Shown piece by piece: positions 16,958 to 26,183 of a stretch of 64,000 nt of DNA; position 1 is the first letter of the stretch; every line of letters begins with the position of its first letter. The notes under the pieces are model-generated. The model did not search any database. It saw nothing but the letters and a program-made list of their open reading frames with translations, and had not been told where the DNA came from. The position numbers were made by a program, and so were the translations under genes. Source of the stretch: Ancylobacter tetraedralis (lineage in GTDB: Bacteria; Pseudomonadota; Alphaproteobacteria; Rhizobiales; Xanthobacteraceae); the NCBI RefSeq assembly GCF_014195655.1, contig NZ_JACICD010000014.1, forward strand, positions 22,814 to 86,813, written 5' to 3'.

Positions 16958-17743
16958 ATGAGAATGTCGTCTAGTTATCGTCACGAAGAAATACGCAAGC
17001 AGTTGGCAACCACAGGGCGCGTCCGGGTCGATGCGATTGCCGCTAAGCTGGGCGTTACGACGGAGACGATCCGTCGGGACCTGACGGAGTTAGAAAATCG
17101 CAGCCTTTTACGTAGGGTTCACGGCGGCGCCATCCCATTCAATACTGGAAATGAACCTCCAATATCGGATCGCACACGAATTCGGGCGCGTGAAAAATCT
17201 GAAATCGGCGTTGTTGCGACAACCTTGTTATCGGACGGCATGTCCATATTCGTCGACGCCGGCTCGACGCAGTCTGCGTTTGTCCGAGCCTTCCGCGACC
17301 GATCCAATTTAACGGTGACGACCAATTCGCTGGATATCGCCTCAACTCTTGTTGCCTCTCCGGGGATCGTAGTTCGCCTTACCCCCGGTATCCTGCGTCG
17401 TAGCGACAACGCGACCATCGGTCATGATACTGTCAGCTATGTGGAACGCTTTGCGTTCGATCTGGCATTTCTTGGAATTGGCGCCTGCGACTCCGTTCTG
17501 GGTTGGATGGATTTCGACGAGGACGAAGCCGCGTTGAGGAGGGCAGCGTATAAACTCTCGGCGCGCTCCGTTGTGCTGATCGACAGCAGCAAATTCGGCA
17601 GAAGGGCCGCTGTGCGAACCTTCGATATCGATCAATCCTTGATTGTCGTGACCGAGAAGACGCCTACGTCGGACTTTTTCGAGGTTTTCACAAAGAAAGG
17701 ACTTAAGATTCTAACGCCGGAGGAGCGCGGGATTTCGTCATAA
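16958..17743 (+). CDS. DeoR-family transcriptional regulator
   Basis: This is a 261-residue DeoR-type repressor. The N-terminal HTH (SSYRHEEIRKQLATTGRVRV, then VTTETIRRDLTELENRSLL and the hallmark RVHGGA) is followed by the DeoRC sugar-phosphate-isomerase-like sensor domain with FVDAGSTQ and LIDSSKFG. ATG codons at 16958 and 16964 are both possible. It is divergent from the BMC operon and probably represses it, with a phosphorylated pathway intermediate as a plausible ligand. Target and ligand are inferred. Confidence 0.85.
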   Translation: MRMSSSYRHEEIRKQLATTGRVRVDAIAAKLGVTTETIRRDLTELENRSLLRRVHGGAIPFNTGNEPPISDRTRIRAREKSEIGVVATTLLSDGMSIFVDAGSTQSAFVRAFRDRSNLTVTTNSLDIASTLVASPGIVVRLTPGILRRSDNATIGHDTVSYVERFAFDLAFLGIGACDSVLGWMDFDEDEAALRRAAYKLSARSVVLIDSSKFGRRAAVRTFDIDQSLIVVTEKTPTSDFFEVFTKKGLKILTPEERGISS

Positions 17744-17895
17744 GCGACTGCCAGGATGTGCGCATTGTCGTATGCGCTGTGTCGGTTATGAGCGCCGTGG
17801 CCGCGGACGGCATGCAGAATCACTTTGTAGGCGGTTGAAGAAGTCTCTCATCCGCAACCGCGCGGCGCGATTCACTCTGATGCGGGTAGCGAGAG

Positions 17896-18667
17896 TTGGT
17901 TGTGCGGTCGTCGGATGAGAGAGCAGATGCGCTGTTCAGCTACTTCGACGTTGAGGTTCGTCCAAAAGGACCGTCCGCTTCGGTCGATCCGAGTGGTGGT
18001 CGACGAAGCCCCGGAAACACGAGAGCCGGCTTTGCGGCTCTGCATTCCCGCACGGGGCGCCCATTGATTGCACCCGAGACACTGCTGCGGCCGAGACTGC
18101 AGCAGGCCTTCTATTTGACCAGGTTCGAGGCAGTTGATGAGCGGCCGGGGCTCGATGTGCTGTTGCGGTGGTTTGTTGGGTTCGGGATTGATGACCCCGC
18201 CTGGGATCATTCGACCTTCTCCAAGAACCGGCGACGCTGAAGCCAATTTCCTGGGCGAGGCGCGCTCCAATGCCACCCATATCAACAACACCTATCCCAA
18301 TACGGAGTTGGGTCGTAAAGATCCGGGCAGGGGGCGCGACTGTGCTTTTTCCGACCACGCCCTGATGGAGGAACCGGTCTGGCCTGCTCGTGGGACCTGT
18401 CGGACGCCAGACAAAGGACATGCCGACCGGATCGCTGTGCTAGCCATGACCGAGGCCTGCTCCAATCGTCCCGTCGCCGTGACGCTCGAGCCCGACAAAA
18501 GCTAGGATGCCTCCGACTTCGTCAAGGAGTTGCGCACCAGGAATGCGCGGCTCCATATCCCACAGAATACAACGCGCCGTGGACGCTGGGCTATCGACGG
18601 GAAGACGCCCCGCCGTCCCGGCTATGGGGTCAGCCCGCGCGTGCGCGAGAGAATCGAAGATGCTTTC
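17896..18667 (+). pseudogene. Decayed IS5-like transposase
   Basis: Remnants of one IS5-group transposase run through different frames. The N-terminal part (SSDERADALFSYFDVEVR, then LLRWFVGFGIDDPAWDHSTF and SKNR) is open to 18240. Later pieces are NATHINNTYPN and DHALMEEPV around 18280-18370, and, after an in-frame stop at about 18503, FVKELRTRN to RVRERIEDAF. Several frameshifts and stops make it dead. It sits between the BMC and phosphonate modules. Confidence 0.7.
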
Positions 18668-18672
18668 GTCTG

Positions 18673-18910
18673 ATGCATGGCCGCGGGATGCGCTGGCCGA
18701 TGGTGTGGGGCGTCGAGCGGATGGGATGGGCCTTTCAATATGGTTCCCGGGACGAAGCGCCCCGCGCCGAGTTCTCATGGCAGGGCATCGACGACGTCGA
18801 TGAAGCTTGCGGGTCGCAGATGGGTCACGCTCCCCACCGCCGGCCACCTCGTTGGCCACATCTTCATCCACCCGGCCGATGATTCAGGCTTCGTCTGCCG
18901 CCGGGAATAA
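18673..18910 (+). pseudogene. Frameshifted small conserved gene fragment
   Basis: Two overlapping frames join into one sensible product. The first gives MGWAFQYGSRD, then EFSWQGIDDVDEACG; a shift near 18810 continues as RRWVTLPTAGHLVGHIFIHP and DDSGFVCRRE. The pattern FSWQGxDxxDEAxG, later GHxxIHxxDDSxFxxRR, resembles small hypothetical proteins of Rhizobiales, recalled rather than searched. A single indel explains the break. Confidence 0.4.
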
Positions 18911-18987
18911 GTTCTTCAATGCCTTGGTAGGCAGGGCTTGCGCAGGTTCGACCATTGTCGGATCCAGACGCTCATCTCGTCGAGCGC

Positions 18988-19947
18988 TCACGGCCTCTCA
19001 GCCCGCACCTCCCTCTGGTGCGCCGGGGGCGTATTGTCCAGATCGTGCAGATCCGTTGCGCTCGCGGGTTGGCGCTGCATGGCGAGCCAATCAGCGAACA
19101 GCGCTTCCGGAGAGCTGCTGCCTGCTCCTTGCGGATACGCTGCAAGATATTGCGGACCGTCGATCCGCGCCGAAGGCACCGGTTCGACCAGCACCCCTCT
19201 GCCGAGCAGATCGTCGATAACGATCATGGGACTGACGAGGCCGCCACGGCCTGCGAGAGCGGCTTCCAGCGCCGTGTAAAAATGCGGATAGATGATCGCG
19301 CTGCTCGCGATCCTGATCGAAAAGCCTGCGGCCTGCAGCCAGCTCTCCAATTCGCCCGTGCGGGTCTCGGCCATCAGGAGAGGCATCGAACCGATCCATC
19401 GGTCGAGATCTGCGTCCAGCGGTGCTTTCAGTCCAGGCGTGCAGACGAGGCCGAGCTTTTCCCTCATGAAGGGTACGGCCCTGAAATGCGGAGGGACGGG
19501 GCCGCCGCGGCGGATCGCCACGTCGAACGGCATCTCCAGCCAGTTTTCGGGGGTGTGCGTCTGCGTGACGCGTACACGGATGTCCTCGTGCCGCGCCTGG
19601 AAGTCCGGCAGGCGCGGCAGCAGCCAGCGCATCGCGAAGGTCGAGGGCGCGAGCACGCGCAGAAGGTGCTCGCCGGCTCGCGCCGAGAATTGATCGAAGG
19701 ACGTTCCTATCAGTTTGAGCGCCATACCGATTCCGTCCGCGAGACGGGCCGCGGCGGCCGTGGGAACCATAACGCGCCGGTTTTCCGCGAACAGAGGTTC
19801 GCCGACCCATTCTTCTAGGATGGCGATTTGCTTGCTGACGGCGCTGTGCGTGACGAGCAACTCCTCGGCTGCGGCGCCGACACCGCCGCACCGCACGACA
19901 CTTTCGAATGCGACCAAGGCGCGGAGGGGTGGCAGCCTGTGACGCAT
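18988..19947 (-). CDS. LysR-family regulator of the phosphonate module
   Basis: This is a 319-residue GcvA-type LysR regulator. The N-terminus (MRHRLPPLRALVAFESVVRC) and the recognition helix (HSAVSKQIAILEEWVG) form the winged HTH; the effector domain contains STFAMRWLLPRLPDFQARH, typical of the GcvA branch. It is divergent from the phosphonoacetate hydrolase gene. The 159-bp shared promoter contains a concentric dyad at 20012-20071. It is probably a substrate-responsive activator; the inducer is not evident. Confidence 0.87.
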   Translation of the reverse strand: MRHRLPPLRALVAFESVVRCGGVGAAAEELLVTHSAVSKQIAILEEWVGEPLFAENRRVMVPTAAAARLADGIGMALKLIGTSFDQFSARAGEHLLRVLAPSTFAMRWLLPRLPDFQARHEDIRVRVTQTHTPENWLEMPFDVAIRRGGPVPPHFRAVPFMREKLGLVCTPGLKAPLDADLDRWIGSMPLLMAETRTGELESWLQAAGFSIRIASSAIIYPHFYTALEAALAGRGGLVSPMIVIDDLLGRGVLVEPVPSARIDGPQYLAAYPQGAGSSSPEALFADWLAMQRQPASATDLHDLDNTPPAHQREVRAERP

Positions 19948-20011
19948 CTGTTCCTCTTTCTCACCTCACCGAGGAGATTAAGTCAATTTACTCGGGATAG
20001 TGGAATAAATA

Positions 20012-20071
20012 CGCTCTGTATTAAGACGAGATTGCTGAACAATTCAGCGAAATCGATCTCTTTACAGAGCG
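20012..20071. promoter_or_regulatory. Concentric 60-bp dyad in the LysR-phnA control region
   Basis: Outer perfect 9-bp arms CGCTCTGTA (20012-20020) and TACAGAGCG (20063-20071) enclose inner perfect 6-bp arms GCTGAA (20034-20039) and TTCAGC (20043-20048) around CAA. The two dyads share a centre within half a base pair. This suits a multi-site LysR operator; a leader RNA hairpin is the alternative. Confidence 0.55.
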
Positions 20072-20106
20072 TTTGTTACGCGCCCATGACAGCGTGGAGA
20101 AAGAAT

Positions 20107-21378
20107 ATGACCACTTTGCCAGCCGAGCAAGGCGACCGAAAAATCGTGGCACTGAACGGTCGGGACTACCGCTGGCCTTCGCGCACGAGTGTCGTGGTCT
20201 GCTTCGACGGATGCGATCCGGATTATATCGCGGCCGCGAGCGCCGCCGGGCTCGTGCCGACCCTCGACCGCATGAGACGTGACGGCTTCGCTGAGATCGC
20301 GCTCGCCGCGATGCCGACGACGACCAATACCAACAATGTCTCGATCGTTTGCGGCGTGCCGCCGGCGATCCATGGCGTGTCTGGGAATTACTATATCGAC
20401 CGCGCGACCGGCGAAGAGATCATGATGCTCGACGACAGGCCCATGACGGCGGAGACGATCCTCTCGGCGTTTTCGCAGGAAGGTGCGGCGGTCGTCGCGA
20501 TCACGGCCAAGGACAAGCTGCGCAAGGCGCTTGCCCGCAATCTCCGCGGGATCGCCTTTTCGAGCCAGCATGCCGACGAGACGACGATGGGAGAACACGG
20601 CATCATCGACGTGCCGGGCTTGGTAGGGCGCGCGGTGCCGGACCAATATTCGGAGGATCTATCGCTCTACGTTCTGGATGCCGGCATCGCGCTCGTCGCC
20701 GCGAAGCGGCCGGATCTCGTCTATCTCTCGCTGTCCGATTACGTTCAGCACAAGCACGCGCCGGGCACGCCCGAGGCCGACGCCTTCATGGTGGCAGTCG
20801 ACGAACGCTTGGCCAAACTGCTCGATCTCGGAGCCGTGGTCGGTGTTGTCGCCGACCACGGCATGTCCGACATGTCGACTGCCGAAGGCACGCCGAACGT
20901 CATCTATGTCGGCGACCGGCTAGAAGACGCATTCGGGCGCGGCTGCGCCAAGGTGATCTGCCCGATCGCCGACCCGTTCGTCCGTCATCATGGTGCGCTC
21001 GGTGGCTTTGTGCGAGTTCATATGCAGCGTCCCGATCTGGACCCGGCGGAAGTTGCGGCTTTCCTGAAGGGTATCGACGGCATTGACGACGCCTTGCTCG
21101 CGCAGGAGGCCTGCTCGCGCTTCGATCTGCCAATGGACAAGGAAGGCGACGTCGCCGTCATCGCCCACAAGGGCGTGGCGCTCGGCGCCCGCGCCGCGGA
21201 TCACGACCTGTCCGCGCTGGCTGGCAAGCGGCTGCGCTCGCATGGCGGGCTCGCCGAGCAGCCAGTTCCATTCCTCGTCTCGCATCCGCTCGATGCGGCC
21301 TTCACCGCGCGTGCTCGTGCAGGAACGCTACGCAATTATGACATCTTCGATGCCGTGCTCAATGGTGTGGAGGCCTGA
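20107..21378 (+). CDS. phnA: Phosphonoacetate hydrolase
   Basis: This is a 423-residue metallohydrolase of the alkaline phosphatase superfamily that cleaves phosphonoacetate to acetate and phosphate. Metal and nucleophile regions are visible: CFDGCDPDYI (about 32-41), AMPTTTNTNNVSIVCGVPPA (about 69-88), SDYVQHKHAPG and VADHGMSD. GGAG lies 6 nt before the ATG at 20107; a longer upstream frame enters the operator and is rejected. Length and motifs match PhnA. The next gene starts 1 nt after its stop. Confidence 0.9.
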   Translation: MTTLPAEQGDRKIVALNGRDYRWPSRTSVVVCFDGCDPDYIAAASAAGLVPTLDRMRRDGFAEIALAAMPTTTNTNNVSIVCGVPPAIHGVSGNYYIDRATGEEIMMLDDRPMTAETILSAFSQEGAAVVAITAKDKLRKALARNLRGIAFSSQHADETTMGEHGIIDVPGLVGRAVPDQYSEDLSLYVLDAGIALVAAKRPDLVYLSLSDYVQHKHAPGTPEADAFMVAVDERLAKLLDLGAVVGVVADHGMSDMSTAEGTPNVIYVGDRLEDAFGRGCAKVICPIADPFVRHHGALGGFVRVHMQRPDLDPAEVAAFLKGIDGIDDALLAQEACSRFDLPMDKEGDVAVIAHKGVALGARAADHDLSALAGKRLRSHGGLAEQPVPFLVSHPLDAAFTARARAGTLRNYDIFDAVLNGVEA

Positions 21379-21379
21379 G

Positions 21380-22672
21380 ATGAAACGGGCCGTCGTTGTC
21401 ATGCTGGACGGACTGCGGCGCGACTGTGTCGAGCCCCAGCACATGCCAAATCTTTCGCGCTTCCGCGACGTCGCGACCGTCTTCGAGCATCATCGCAGCG
21501 TCGTGCCGTCCGTCACCCGCGTCTGTTCGTCCTCCTTCACGACCGGATGCCGCCCAATGCGGCACGGTATCGAGGGTAACAGCTTCGCCCTGCGCGAGGG
21601 CGGCGGGTTCACGGTCCATGATACCGGCAAGCCGGGTTTCCTCGACGCCAAGCGCCGCCTCACCGGCGCGGCGTTGGAGCAGGCCGGGCTCGCCGAGCTC
21701 CTGCGCGACTGCGGCGGCTCGATAGTTTATTCGAACGTCTCGCCCGGCGCAGCCTATCTGCACGATCCCGACGGGCACGGCCATGTCTATCACCGGGCGG
21801 GCTGCTTCGGGCCGGGCCGAGTACCTTTGCCTGAGACGGAAGCGCTCGATATCGACGAAAGCCTCGCCGGTGATGCCGCGATGACGGAACGTTTCGTGGC
21901 GGATCCGCTCGAGCGGCGCCGACCAGCCTTCGCCCTTCTCTGGCTCGGACATCCCGATACGACCCAGCATAAGGTTCCGCTCGGCTCTCCTGCGCATCTG
22001 GCGGCGCTGCGCGAAGCGGACCGGAATGTCGGGCTGGTTATCGAGCGGGTCGAGGCCCTGCGGAAGGAGGGCGACGACATCCTGTTTGTCATCGGCTCGG
22101 ATCACGGCCACCAGACGGTCAGCGAAGTGGTCGACGTGGAGACCGCCATCGCCGATATCGGCTTCGCCGATGCGCTCGACAAAAGCGAACTTGTCGTCGT
22201 CCCGAACGGAACGGCCGTGCTGATCTATGCCAGTGAAGCGGGCCGCTCCCGGTTGCACGACCTCGTTGCGGCGCTACGCGCGCAGCAATGGGTCGGCGAG
22301 GTGGTCTTCGGCCCGGCTCTAGCCGAACTCGGTCAGTGCGACGCGCGCGGTCTTGGCGTCTTCGTCGCCATGACGTCCAGCGAGGACCCCAACGCCTTCG
22401 GCATGCCGGGACTGAGCCATGCCGCAAAGCCGGTCGCCGGCAAGCCGGACCGGCTCGGCTGCGGCCAGCACGGCGGCCTCGGCCGCTACGAGCAATCCCC
22501 CTTTCTGGCGATTCAAGGGGGAGACTTCGTGCCTGGCGGAAAGCGGGACGAAGACACCTCCCTCGTGGATCTAGCGCCGACCGTTCTGGGGCATTTCGGC
22601 CTTTCCGTTGCGGCGATGGACGGTCGCCCGCTGCAGCCGGCCCGGGCGCGCCCGCCCGTTTCCAAGAAGTAG
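21380..22672 (+). CDS. Alkaline-phosphatase-fold phosphodiesterase/phosphatase
   Basis: This is a 430-residue member of the type I phosphodiesterase/nucleotide pyrophosphatase clan. Metal-site segments are VVMLDGLRRD (residues 6-15), SVTRVCSSSFTTG (44-56, nucleophile region), LGHPDTTQH and VIGSDHGHQ. It begins directly after phnA (TGAGATG) and is surely cotranscribed. It could release phosphate or a phosphonate from an ester brought in by the ABC importer. The natural substrate is not known from sequence. Confidence 0.8.
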   Translation: MKRAVVVMLDGLRRDCVEPQHMPNLSRFRDVATVFEHHRSVVPSVTRVCSSSFTTGCRPMRHGIEGNSFALREGGGFTVHDTGKPGFLDAKRRLTGAALEQAGLAELLRDCGGSIVYSNVSPGAAYLHDPDGHGHVYHRAGCFGPGRVPLPETEALDIDESLAGDAAMTERFVADPLERRRPAFALLWLGHPDTTQHKVPLGSPAHLAALREADRNVGLVIERVEALRKEGDDILFVIGSDHGHQTVSEVVDVETAIADIGFADALDKSELVVVPNGTAVLIYASEAGRSRLHDLVAALRAQQWVGEVVFGPALAELGQCDARGLGVFVAMTSSEDPNAFGMPGLSHAAKPVAGKPDRLGCGQHGGLGRYEQSPFLAIQGGDFVPGGKRDEDTSLVDLAPTVLGHFGLSVAAMDGRPLQPARARPPVSKK

Positions 22673-22748
22673 TCGCTTGCGTCGATATTAATGCTTCGAC
22701 TGGCCAACGATTGAACAGCAGATCATCCCATAACGTCAGGAGCCCTTC

Positions 22749-24323
22749 ATGACGATGTCGACACGACCTCACAGTCTGACTCTGTCGCGCCGGTCGATCC
22801 TTCAGGGAGCGGCGGCCGCGAGCGGGAGCCTTCTGCTTTCGGGCCTCCAGCCTGCCCGTGCCGCGACACCGGCTCGCGGGGGCCAGGCACTGATCGCGTT
22901 CCAGTCGGCCGGGCCGGCGGACACGCTGGATCCCGTACGTCAAACAAGCGACATCGACGTCAATCGCGCCACCCAGATTTACGACACGCTGACCCGGCTC
23001 GATCCGGCGCGTCGCCCACAGCCGCTCCTGGCCGAGGCATTCGAGCCCGGCAAGCCGGATGCGACCGAATGGATTTTTCGGCTGCGCAAGGGCGCGACGT
23101 TTCATAACGGCAAGACCGTGGATGCCGACGACGTCGCCTATAGCCTGAAGCGCCATGTCGGGCCGGACTCCCCGTCGGCGATCAAGAGTGCGATGGCTCA
23201 GATCGCCGAGATCCGGCCCGAAGGCGAAAGCGGCGTCCGCATCATCCTGTCCGCGCCGAACGCTGAGTTTCCGGCCTTGCTCTGCGATCCGCGCGCGGCG
23301 ATCGTCCCGGCCGGCCAGGTCGACTTCCTGAAGCCGATCGGCTCGGGCCCGTTCAAGGTGGAGGAGTTCCGCCCGGGGGAGCGCGCCCGGTTCGTGCGAT
23401 TTGCCGATTATTGGGCGGCTGACCATATCCATCTCGATGCGATCGAGACATTCTCCATTCCCGATCCGTTGTCGCGCCTCAACGCGCTGCTTGCCGGCGA
23501 GATTCACTTCGCCGTTGGCATCGACATCAAATCGCTGGCACTACTCGAGAAATCACCTGTGGCGAAGCCGGTTCTGGCCCGTAGCGGCCAAGTCGTCGAC
23601 ATAGCGATGATGATCGACCACGCGCCGTTCGATAACGTCGATTTCCGCACCGCGCTTAAGCTGCTGCAGGATCGGCAGAAGGTCGTCGACACCGTCTACA
23701 AGGGTTATGCACAGATCGGTAACGACCACGAGGTCGCGCCCAACGACCCAGTTTATTGCGCTGACATTCCCGTGCGCGCCTATGATCCCGACAAAGCCCG
23801 ATTCCACTTGCAGAAAGCCGGGCTGACGAATGTCGAGCTCGACCTCTACACTTCCACCGGTTCGGGCCCCGGCGCGGTCGAGCAGGCGCTCCTGCTGCAG
23901 CAGACGGCGAGGCCCGCCGGCGTCAAGCTCAACATCAAGCAGGTCCCGGCCGACGGGTACTGGAAGTCGACCTGGATGAAGCATCCGCTATTCTCATCGC
24001 AATGGAACGTGCGGCCGAACTCCGACACGCTCTGGAGCACGCTTCACCACAGCGGCTCATCTTCCAATGAGACCCAGTTCAAGAGCGAGCGGCTCGACAA
24101 CCTGCTGGCGACGGCGCGCGCAGAACTCGATGAGACCAAGCGGCGTGGGCATTGGTGCGACCTCCAGCGCCTGGTCCACGAAGAAGGCGGCAACCTCGTT
24201 TCGGCCTTTCCGGACTATCTGCATGCCCGCGCCACGGCACTGATCGGTGAAATCCTCTCGCACCCCATGGGCAATCGTGGCGGCTTCCTGAGCGGCTTCG
24301 ACCTCTGGCTCGGCAAGGCGTAG
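22749..24323 (+). CDS. ABC transporter solute-binding protein, family 5
   Basis: This is a 524-residue peptide/nickel-type (SBP_bac_5) periplasmic binding protein. The N-terminus carries a Tat signal, SRRSILQGAAAASG, ending near ARAATPARG. Body motifs include DPVRQTSDIDVNRATQIYD and FRLRKGATFHNGKTVDADDV, diagnostic of DppA/OppA-like proteins. It lies between the hydrolase pair and the permeases, so the ligand may be an organophosphonate or phosphate ester rather than a peptide; that is inferred from context. Confidence 0.88.
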   Translation: MTMSTRPHSLTLSRRSILQGAAAASGSLLLSGLQPARAATPARGGQALIAFQSAGPADTLDPVRQTSDIDVNRATQIYDTLTRLDPARRPQPLLAEAFEPGKPDATEWIFRLRKGATFHNGKTVDADDVAYSLKRHVGPDSPSAIKSAMAQIAEIRPEGESGVRIILSAPNAEFPALLCDPRAAIVPAGQVDFLKPIGSGPFKVEEFRPGERARFVRFADYWAADHIHLDAIETFSIPDPLSRLNALLAGEIHFAVGIDIKSLALLEKSPVAKPVLARSGQVVDIAMMIDHAPFDNVDFRTALKLLQDRQKVVDTVYKGYAQIGNDHEVAPNDPVYCADIPVRAYDPDKARFHLQKAGLTNVELDLYTSTGSGPGAVEQALLLQQTARPAGVKLNIKQVPADGYWKSTWMKHPLFSSQWNVRPNSDTLWSTLHHSGSSSNETQFKSERLDNLLATARAELDETKRRGHWCDLQRLVHEEGGNLVSAFPDYLHARATALIGEILSHPMGNRGGFLSGFDLWLGKA

Positions 24324-24357
24324 TCTGTTGGCCCTAATTAACTGAGGATACCACGCG

Positions 24358-25317
24358 ATGTGGCTCCGCATTTTCACGCGTGTGGCGAGCGCCTTCGCCA
24401 CCCTCGCGATCGTGTCCTTGCTGATCTTCTCCAGTACGCAGCTTCTGCCCGGCGACGCCGCCGAGGCGCTGCTCGGTCAGCAGGCCACGCCCGAAAGCCT
24501 TGCCGCCTTGCGTGCGCAGATGGGGCTCGATCAGCCTGCCGCGTTAAGATACCTGCATTGGATTGAGGGTCTTTCGCGGGGCGATCTCGGCACGTCGATC
24601 GGAAGTGGCGTTCCCGTTGCCAGCCTAATCAGGGAACCGTTCCTCAACTCGTTGAAACTTGCAGCACTCGCGGCCTTTATCAGCATTCCGCTCGCGCTCA
24701 GCCTCGGCCTGCTGAGTGTCCTGCGCCTCGGCTCGATCTGGGATCGCGGCATCAATCTCGGCGCCCTTTGCGCCGTTTCCGTCCCCGAGTTCTTCGTGGC
24801 CGTCCTGCTCACCTATCTTTTCGCCGTCCAGCTCGGCTGGCTCCCGGCGACGGCGACGATCCGCCCGTCTCAATCCATTGAGCAGCAGCTACGCGCTCTC
24901 ATTCTGCCGACTGCCGTGCTCACCTTGGTCGTCACTGCCCATATGGCGCGCATGACGCGTAGCGCCGTCCTGAACGTGCTGACATTGCCCTATATCGAAA
25001 CGGCATTGCTCAAGGGCGTCAGGCGCCGCGAAATCATCCTGCGGCACGCCTTGCCGAACGTCGTGGCGCCGATCGTCAGCGTGATCGCGGTCGTCATCGC
25101 CTATCTCGTCGCCGGCGTCGTCGTCGTCGAGGTCGCCTTCGCCTATCCCGGGCTCGGCCGTCTCATGGTCGACAGCGTCGCGATCCGCGATCTCCCCCTT
25201 ATCCAAGCATGCGGATTGATCTTCTGTGCTGTCTACCTGCTGGTCAATCTGTTGGCGGACATCGTCACCACCGTGACGAATCCGAGGCTGCGTAGCGCCG
25301 GTCGAGGCCAATCATGA
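24358..25317 (+). CDS. ABC transporter permease, DppB-like
   Basis: This is a 319-residue inner-membrane permease with the usual six hydrophobic segments. The N-terminal cue is LLPGDAAEALLGQQATPESL, and the EAA loop region is TALLKGVRRREIILRHALPN. It overlaps the next permease by 4 bp. It is the first half of the import channel for the Tat-exported binding protein. Confidence 0.92.
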   Translation: MWLRIFTRVASAFATLAIVSLLIFSSTQLLPGDAAEALLGQQATPESLAALRAQMGLDQPAALRYLHWIEGLSRGDLGTSIGSGVPVASLIREPFLNSLKLAALAAFISIPLALSLGLLSVLRLGSIWDRGINLGALCAVSVPEFFVAVLLTYLFAVQLGWLPATATIRPSQSIEQQLRALILPTAVLTLVVTAHMARMTRSAVLNVLTLPYIETALLKGVRRREIILRHALPNVVAPIVSVIAVVIAYLVAGVVVVEVAFAYPGLGRLMVDSVAIRDLPLIQACGLIFCAVYLLVNLLADIVTTVTNPRLRSAGRGQS

Positions 25318-26183
25318 GCATGCTTTCTCCACCCGCGACGGCTGCCGCGCGGGCGCGTCCAGGCACGACCGTCCGCAACGCCGCCCTCGGCATTCTCGCA
25401 TTCTGGCTTGTGATCGCCGTGATCGGACCCTCGATCTCACCCCATCCGCCCGACGCCCTGCTGTCGTCGGAGAGTTTTGCGAGAGTAGAGGGAGCCGGCT
25501 TCCTGGGGACAGACTATCTGGGACGTGATCTGCTGTCGCGGCTGCTCAACGGGGCGCGCACGACGCTCGGCCTCGCGCTGGTCGCCAGCGTCGCCGCGTT
25601 CGTCGTCGGGATTGCTTTCGGTTTTCTTGCCGGGCTCACGGGCGCAGGGCGGCCGGTCGACGTGATCCTCAGCCGCATCGTCGACGTGCTGATGTCATTT
25701 CCCGCTCTCATTCTCGCCCTCGTCGTACTCGGTACGATCGGAACGTCGACCACGGCCGTGGTCTCGATCGTCGCGGTCGTCGAGGCGACGCGCGTCTTCA
25801 GGCTGTCGCGGGCGCTTTGCATCGATCTGGGCGTGGTGGATTTCGTCCAGGTCGCCCGCGCCCGCGGCGAGGGTCTGTATTGGCTAGCGACGCGTGAAAT
25901 TCTGCCGAACTGCTCGGTGCCGCTCATGGCGGAATTCGGACTGCGCTACACCTATTCAATCCTGATGATCTCCTCGCTCTCCTTTCTCGGCCTTGGCGTC
26001 CAGCCGCCCGAAGCGGATTGGGGTGTGATGGTGCATGAGAACATCCAGGGGCTGCTGTACGGGTCTCCGGCCGCACTCGTTCCGGCCGCGTGCATTGCCT
26101 CCGTCACGATCGCTCTCAATCTTCTCGTCGACCATCTGATTCACCAGGCGAACATCCGTCTGCCGCGGGAGATCGCCCGATGA
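25314..26183 (+). CDS. ABC transporter permease, DppC-like
   Basis: This is a 289-residue second permease subunit. It has FLGTDYLGRDLLSRLLNGAR, a DppC/OppC hallmark, several transmembrane segments, the EAA loop VQVARARGEGLYWLATREIL, and SFLGLGVQPPEADWG near the C-terminus. It overlaps both flanking genes by 4 bp, confirming a single operon. Confidence 0.93.
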   Translation: MSMLSPPATAAARARPGTTVRNAALGILAFWLVIAVIGPSISPHPPDALLSSESFARVEGAGFLGTDYLGRDLLSRLLNGARTTLGLALVASVAAFVVGIAFGFLAGLTGAGRPVDVILSRIVDVLMSFPALILALVVLGTIGTSTTAVVSIVAVVEATRVFRLSRALCIDLGVVDFVQVARARGEGLYWLATREILPNCSVPLMAEFGLRYTYSILMISSLSFLGLGVQPPEADWGVMVHENIQGLLYGSPAALVPAACIASVTIALNLLVDHLIHQANIRLPREIAR

